This document shows, one piece after another, positions 6,484-8,445 of a DNA stretch of 8,445 bases. Each line of letters begins with the position of its first letter. The first letter of the stretch is position 1. The notes below the pieces were generated by a model. The model made no database searches, was not told where the DNA came from, and saw only the letters and a list, made by a program, of their open reading frames with translations. Position numbers and translations under genes: made by a program. Location of the stretch: NCBI GenBank assembly GCA_016735415.1, contig JAERRP010000348.1, positions 1 through 8,445 of the forward strand. The letters are read 5' to 3'. This DNA is from Desulfobacterales bacterium. GTDB lineage: Bacteria > Desulfobacterota > Desulfobacteria > Desulfobacterales > UBA5852.

Positions 6484-6520
6484 GTGCTCCGGCCGCGGGC
6501 TGCAGGTTGGTCCGGAGCGC
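6484..6520 (+). promoter_or_regulatory. GC-rich hairpin in the leader of the lipoprotein hydrolase
   Basis: GCTCCGG (6486-6492) and CCGGAGC (6512-6518) form a perfect 7-bp stem, extendable by a G-U and a G-C pair to 6484/6520, with a 19-nt loop. It ends 18 nt before the GGAG ribosome binding site. It could modulate translation or stabilise the mRNA; no known riboswitch class is recognised. Confidence 0.35.
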
Positions 6521-6538
6521 CGCCGCACCTACTTTGCT

Positions 6539-6542
6539 GGAG
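6539..6542 (+). promoter_or_regulatory. Ribosome binding site deciding the hydrolase start
   Basis: GGAG, 7 nt before ATG 6550. It favours this start over the in-frame GTG at 6484, which has no such box and would add 22 residues ahead of the signal peptide. Confidence 0.75.
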
Positions 6543-6549
6543 AAAGCCA

Positions 6550-7824
6550 ATGCGCCAGCGCTTTAAAATGATAGTCGTGACGGCGGTTGCGATGATGCTG
6601 AGTTATGGCTGTGCTTTCCAGGGGCTGCGTCAAGACCTGGAAGTCATGGCCCAACTGGCGGAAATATCGGGAAGCGTGGTCGCGGTACCGGATTCGACAA
6701 GTCCCATCTTTGTGGTGCTCTGCAAGGATGGGGGTGGAAAACAGATCCTGCACGCCTATTATCTCGCCTACAGCTCGGGGGCCTTCCGTTTTCTGGTGCC
6801 GCCGGGCACTTACTATCTTTATGCCTTTGAAGATAAAAATGAGGACGCGGCCTTCAAGTCGGATGAACGGGCCGGCTGGTATGGTGCGCCAAGTCCTCTG
6901 GCATTGGGCCCGGGAGAGGTATCCGGCGGGATCACGTTGAAGGTGCATGCGCCGACGGATGCACGGACGGAAATGCCACAACTCCAGGCCTCCTTGTTCC
7001 AGGTCGTACGCATGGAAGTTTGGGATTCCCTTGTCGGCGTTGTCGTGCAACTGTCTGATAAACGTTTTAGCGCGCGGTACGCAAGGAAGGGATTGTGGGA
7101 ACCGATCAAATTTCTGGCCGAGCCTGGTAGCGGCATCTTTTTTCTTGAACCGTATGCGGCGCACAAAATCCCCGTACTTTTCGTGCATGGCGCCGGTGGA
7201 TACCCCCAGCAATGGGGGCCGATCATCGACAGCCTGGATCGATCGCGTTTTCAGCCCTGGATTTTGCACTATCCCTCGGGGCTGAGGCTTGGGCTGCTGG
7301 GAGAATTTCTCGAGAAATACCTGGCCGAACTCCAGATAAGGCATCGGTTCGATAAGCTCTTTATTGTGGCGCATAGCATGGGGGGGCTTATTTCCCGCTG
7401 TGCCCTCAATCACAACATCGAAAATCGGTCAACGACCTTCATAAAGCTTCTGCTTACGATCGCAACCCCCTGGCAGGGCCATCCGGCCGCGACCTATGGG
7501 GTTGAGCAATCGCCGGTGGTTGTTCCGTCCTGGTACGACATGGCCCCGGAAAGCCCCTTTTTAAAAAAACTTCACGAAACCGCCTTACCGCCCGAGGTCG
7601 AGTTTGACCTCTTGTTCGGTTACCGGGGCAAGGCCAATCGAAATGGGGAACTGAGCGATGGCAAGGTGTTGCTGAGCAGCGTGTTGAATTACGACATGCA
7701 GGAGGCCGCCGTGCAGATCTATGGTTTCGATGAAGACCACACCAGTATTCTGAACAGCCCCGCGGTGGCGCAGCGTACCAACCAGTTGCTGGCCAATGCA
7801 GCGGCGTCGGGTGAGGTTCACTAG
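6550..7824 (+). CDS. Lipoprotein alpha/beta hydrolase (esterase/lipase-like)
   Basis: This 424-residue protein has an N-terminal lipoprotein-type signal: basic MRQRFK, hydrophobic MIVVTAVAMML, then LSYG-Cys21. The lipobox is slightly unusual, with Tyr at -2. Residues ~38-132 look like a small beta-sandwich of the transthyretin/carboxypeptidase-regulatory type (VPPGTYYLYAFEDKNEDAAF at 83-102). Residues ~207-412 form an alpha/beta hydrolase: oxyanion segment VHGAGGYPQQW (212-222), nucleophile elbow AHSMGG (274-279, Ser276), probable acid Asp370 in LSDGKV and probable base His397 in DEDHTSI. All triad parts are present and the length is plausible. It should be membrane-anchored and hydrolyse an ester or lipid; the substrate cannot be told. 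It stands alone on the plus strand, divergent from the GDH remnant. Its stop codon touches the edge of a long palindrome, so its C-terminus may have been altered by an insertion. Confidence 0.85.
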   Translation: MRQRFKMIVVTAVAMMLSYGCAFQGLRQDLEVMAQLAEISGSVVAVPDSTSPIFVVLCKDGGGKQILHAYYLAYSSGAFRFLVPPGTYYLYAFEDKNEDAAFKSDERAGWYGAPSPLALGPGEVSGGITLKVHAPTDARTEMPQLQASLFQVVRMEVWDSLVGVVVQLSDKRFSARYARKGLWEPIKFLAEPGSGIFFLEPYAAHKIPVLFVHGAGGYPQQWGPIIDSLDRSRFQPWILHYPSGLRLGLLGEFLEKYLAELQIRHRFDKLFIVAHSMGGLISRCALNHNIENRSTTFIKLLLTIATPWQGHPAATYGVEQSPVVVPSWYDMAPESPFLKKLHETALPPEVEFDLLFGYRGKANRNGELSDGKVLLSSVLNYDMQEAAVQIYGFDEDHTSILNSPAVAQRTNQLLANAAASGEVH

Positions 7825-7963
7825 TGTCCGTCCCGAAATGGTCTTTTTTGCCCTGATCGGCCGGTCGTAGCGGGTTTGCCGGCTGCGGCGTACAAAAGTA
7901 CGCCTCACCACAACCCCGCTGCATCCGTATCAGAGACAAAATCCTCATTTCTGAATCGGACAC
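7824..7963. repeat. ~140-bp long imperfect palindrome, MITE-like
   Basis: The two halves fold on each other almost from end to end. The termini GTGTCCG (7824-7830) and CGGACAC (7957-7963) are perfectly inverted. GAAATG (7835-7840) matches CATTTC (7946-7951). CTGAT-CGG (7853-7860) matches CCGTATCAG (7925-7933). GTAGCGGGTTTG (7867-7878) matches CAACCCCGCTGC (7911-7922) with one mismatch and a G-U pair. The centre is GGCGTAC-AAAA-GTACGCC (7887-7904). No ORF is supported. Terminal inverted repeats plus small size suggest a miniature transposable element, but no convincing target-site duplication is visible. Alternatively it is a highly structured 3' element of the hydrolase mRNA. The left tip shares its first base with the hydrolase TAG stop. 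Confidence 0.6.
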
Positions 7964-8017
7964 GTGCGTGACTTTCTTATATCCGTGGATGGACAATAGG
8001 TCAGGGGACATTCTTGG
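7964..8017. other. Short spacer with no recognisable feature
   Basis: These 54 bp lie between the palindrome and the 3' end of the DUF4143 remnant. I see no ORF, convincing promoter or terminator here. Confidence 0.5.
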
Positions 8018-8129
8018 CTATAAACAAGTAGCAGGGATTTGAACGATTTTATCGGTCAGAAGCTCGAATTTTTCTGAATTGTTTACAAGAATGCCAAAAG
8101 GGGTTTGGGTATCCTTAATGGAATGAAAG

Positions 8130-8147
8130 CGTCTGAATAGACAGACG
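8130..8147. repeat. Perfect 6-bp inverted repeat inside the deletion-junction window
   Basis: CGTCTG-AATAGA-CAGACG forms a 6-bp stem with a 6-nt loop. It falls within the only stretch (8118-8152) where both DUF4143 frames are open, so it lies at or next to the deletion endpoint. Confidence 0.5.
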
Positions 8148-8405
8148 GAAAACTAGAGGATTGATACGAGGAAAAAGACGTTGAATATCTCTTCGAATAT
8201 AATCTGAGAAATACTCATCCATCCACAATCCATGGAACTTTGCAAATCGAACGCCTTTGATTCTTGGTTCCGGATATCCTCCCTTAAACCACTGTTCGTA
8301 TACCTGGTCCAGCGTTAACCCTGGTTTCAACTCGGTAAATTCACGGAGATCAACTTCTTTTTTAGTGAGGATCCGATATATGGCCGGCAGAGGCTTATCG
8401 TAAAA

Positions 8406-8445
8406 TTCAACGGTCTTAAACGGCCAGAGTTCAACGGTCTTAAAC
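8406..8445. repeat. 16-bp exact direct repeat with 24-bp period at window end
   Basis: TTCAACGGTCTTAAAC occurs at 8406-8421 and 8430-8445, separated by GGCCAGAG. On the minus strand it encodes FKTVE twice (FKTVELWPFKTVEFYD), in frame because the period is 8 codons. The window ends exactly at the last base of the second copy. Confidence 0.85.

Larger units (their letters stand above)
8018..8445 (-). pseudogene. DUF4143-type AAA ATPase remnant with internal deletion and frame change (partial)
   Basis: Proteins of this kind have an N-terminal P-loop ATPase and a C-terminal DUF4143 region with a nuclease-like fold; their cellular role is poorly known. Seen in the upstream frame (8444 down to a TAA at 8117..8115): ELWPFKTVEFYDKPLPAIY, LDQVYEQWFKGGYPEP, LWMDEYFSDYIRRDIQRLFP. 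A different frame, open from 8152 to TAG at 8020..8018, carries TPFGILVNNSEKFELL and KIVQIPATCL, which matches the extreme C-terminus of the same family. Roughly 200 residues between the two parts are missing, and the join shifts frame somewhere in 8118-8152. The gene continues beyond the window; its P-loop is not seen. The stretch is AT-richer than the rest, consistent with foreign origin. Non-functional with good confidence. Confidence 0.8.

Noticed and set aside
6484..6549. Upstream GTG start giving a 446-residue hydrolase
   Set aside because: It would bury the lipoprotein signal behind 22 extra residues, lacks a ribosome site and overlaps a hairpin; ATG 6550 has GGAG at good spacing.
6529..7413. 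294-codon minus-strand frame opposite the lipoprotein hydrolase
   Set aside because: It is antisense to a well-supported gene with an intact catalytic triad and signal peptide; no domain or ribosome site is evident.
7824..7963. Integron attC site or CRISPR repeat
   Set aside because: There is no GTTRRRY/RYYYAAC core pair, no cassette or integrase, and no spaced repeat series; it is a single long palindrome.

Overview
The window looks like a bacterial chromosomal segment from a marine or osmotically stressed proteobacterium-like lineage. A Desulfobacterota (former Deltaproteobacteria) host is my best guess. That guess rests on the flavour of the proteins (PfkB kinase plus fused sucrose-phosphate synthase/phosphatase plus GH13_18 phosphorylase; DEP-flavoprotein; DUF4143 ATPase), not on any marker gene. 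Most of the window is fairly GC-rich, and the last ~450 bases are visibly AT-richer. There are no rRNA or tRNA genes and no CRISPR array.

Layout. (1) Positions 1-3447, minus strand: a tightly packed sucrose operon, transcribed from high to low coordinates. Its order is PfkB fructokinase-type kinase (2548-3447), bifunctional sucrose-phosphate synthase/phosphatase (347-2551), then the start of a GH13_18 sucrose-phosphorylase-type gene (1-357, leaving the window). The genes overlap by 4 and 11 bp, which suggests translational coupling. Together they could make sucrose (UDP-glucose + fructose-6-P to sucrose-6-P to sucrose) and recycle it (phosphorolysis to glucose-1-P + fructose, then fructose phosphorylation). 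The phosphorylase frame is broken by an amber codon exactly where the family has a Trp. (2) Positions 3448-3701: a 254-bp leader with a possible 24-codon leader ORF, a TTGACA box and a 22-bp dyad. (3) Positions 3702-6290, minus strand: one continuous open frame that is a chimera of a truncated NADP-type glutamate dehydrogenase, a DEP domain and a mercuric-reductase-like flavoprotein. It has lost the GDH N-terminus, the GDH catalytic lysine, the GDH C-terminus, part of the FAD-binding helix and about 90 residues including the second FAD-binding motif. All losses after the frame opens keep the frame. (4) Positions 6291-6549: a gene-free spacer with two hairpins. (5) Positions 6550-7824, plus strand: an intact lipoprotein alpha/beta hydrolase. 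(6) Positions 7824-7963: a ~140-bp long imperfect palindrome that abuts the hydrolase stop codon. (7) Positions 8018-8445, minus strand: a DUF4143 ATPase remnant with a large internal deletion and a frame change, ending in a 24-bp-period repeat at the window edge.

The main story is decay. Four independent reading units (GH13, GDH, flavoprotein, DUF4143 ATPase) carry lesions, and several lesions sit at short direct repeats or hairpins. Between them lie three apparently intact genes (kinase, sucrose synthase/phosphatase, lipoprotein hydrolase). The cause could be a genome undergoing reduction or a deletion-prone locus. It could also be assembly error, since the window begins in a hairpin and ends on a repeat, like a contig. 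The sequence alone cannot separate these. All family assignments come from reading motifs by eye; no database search was possible.
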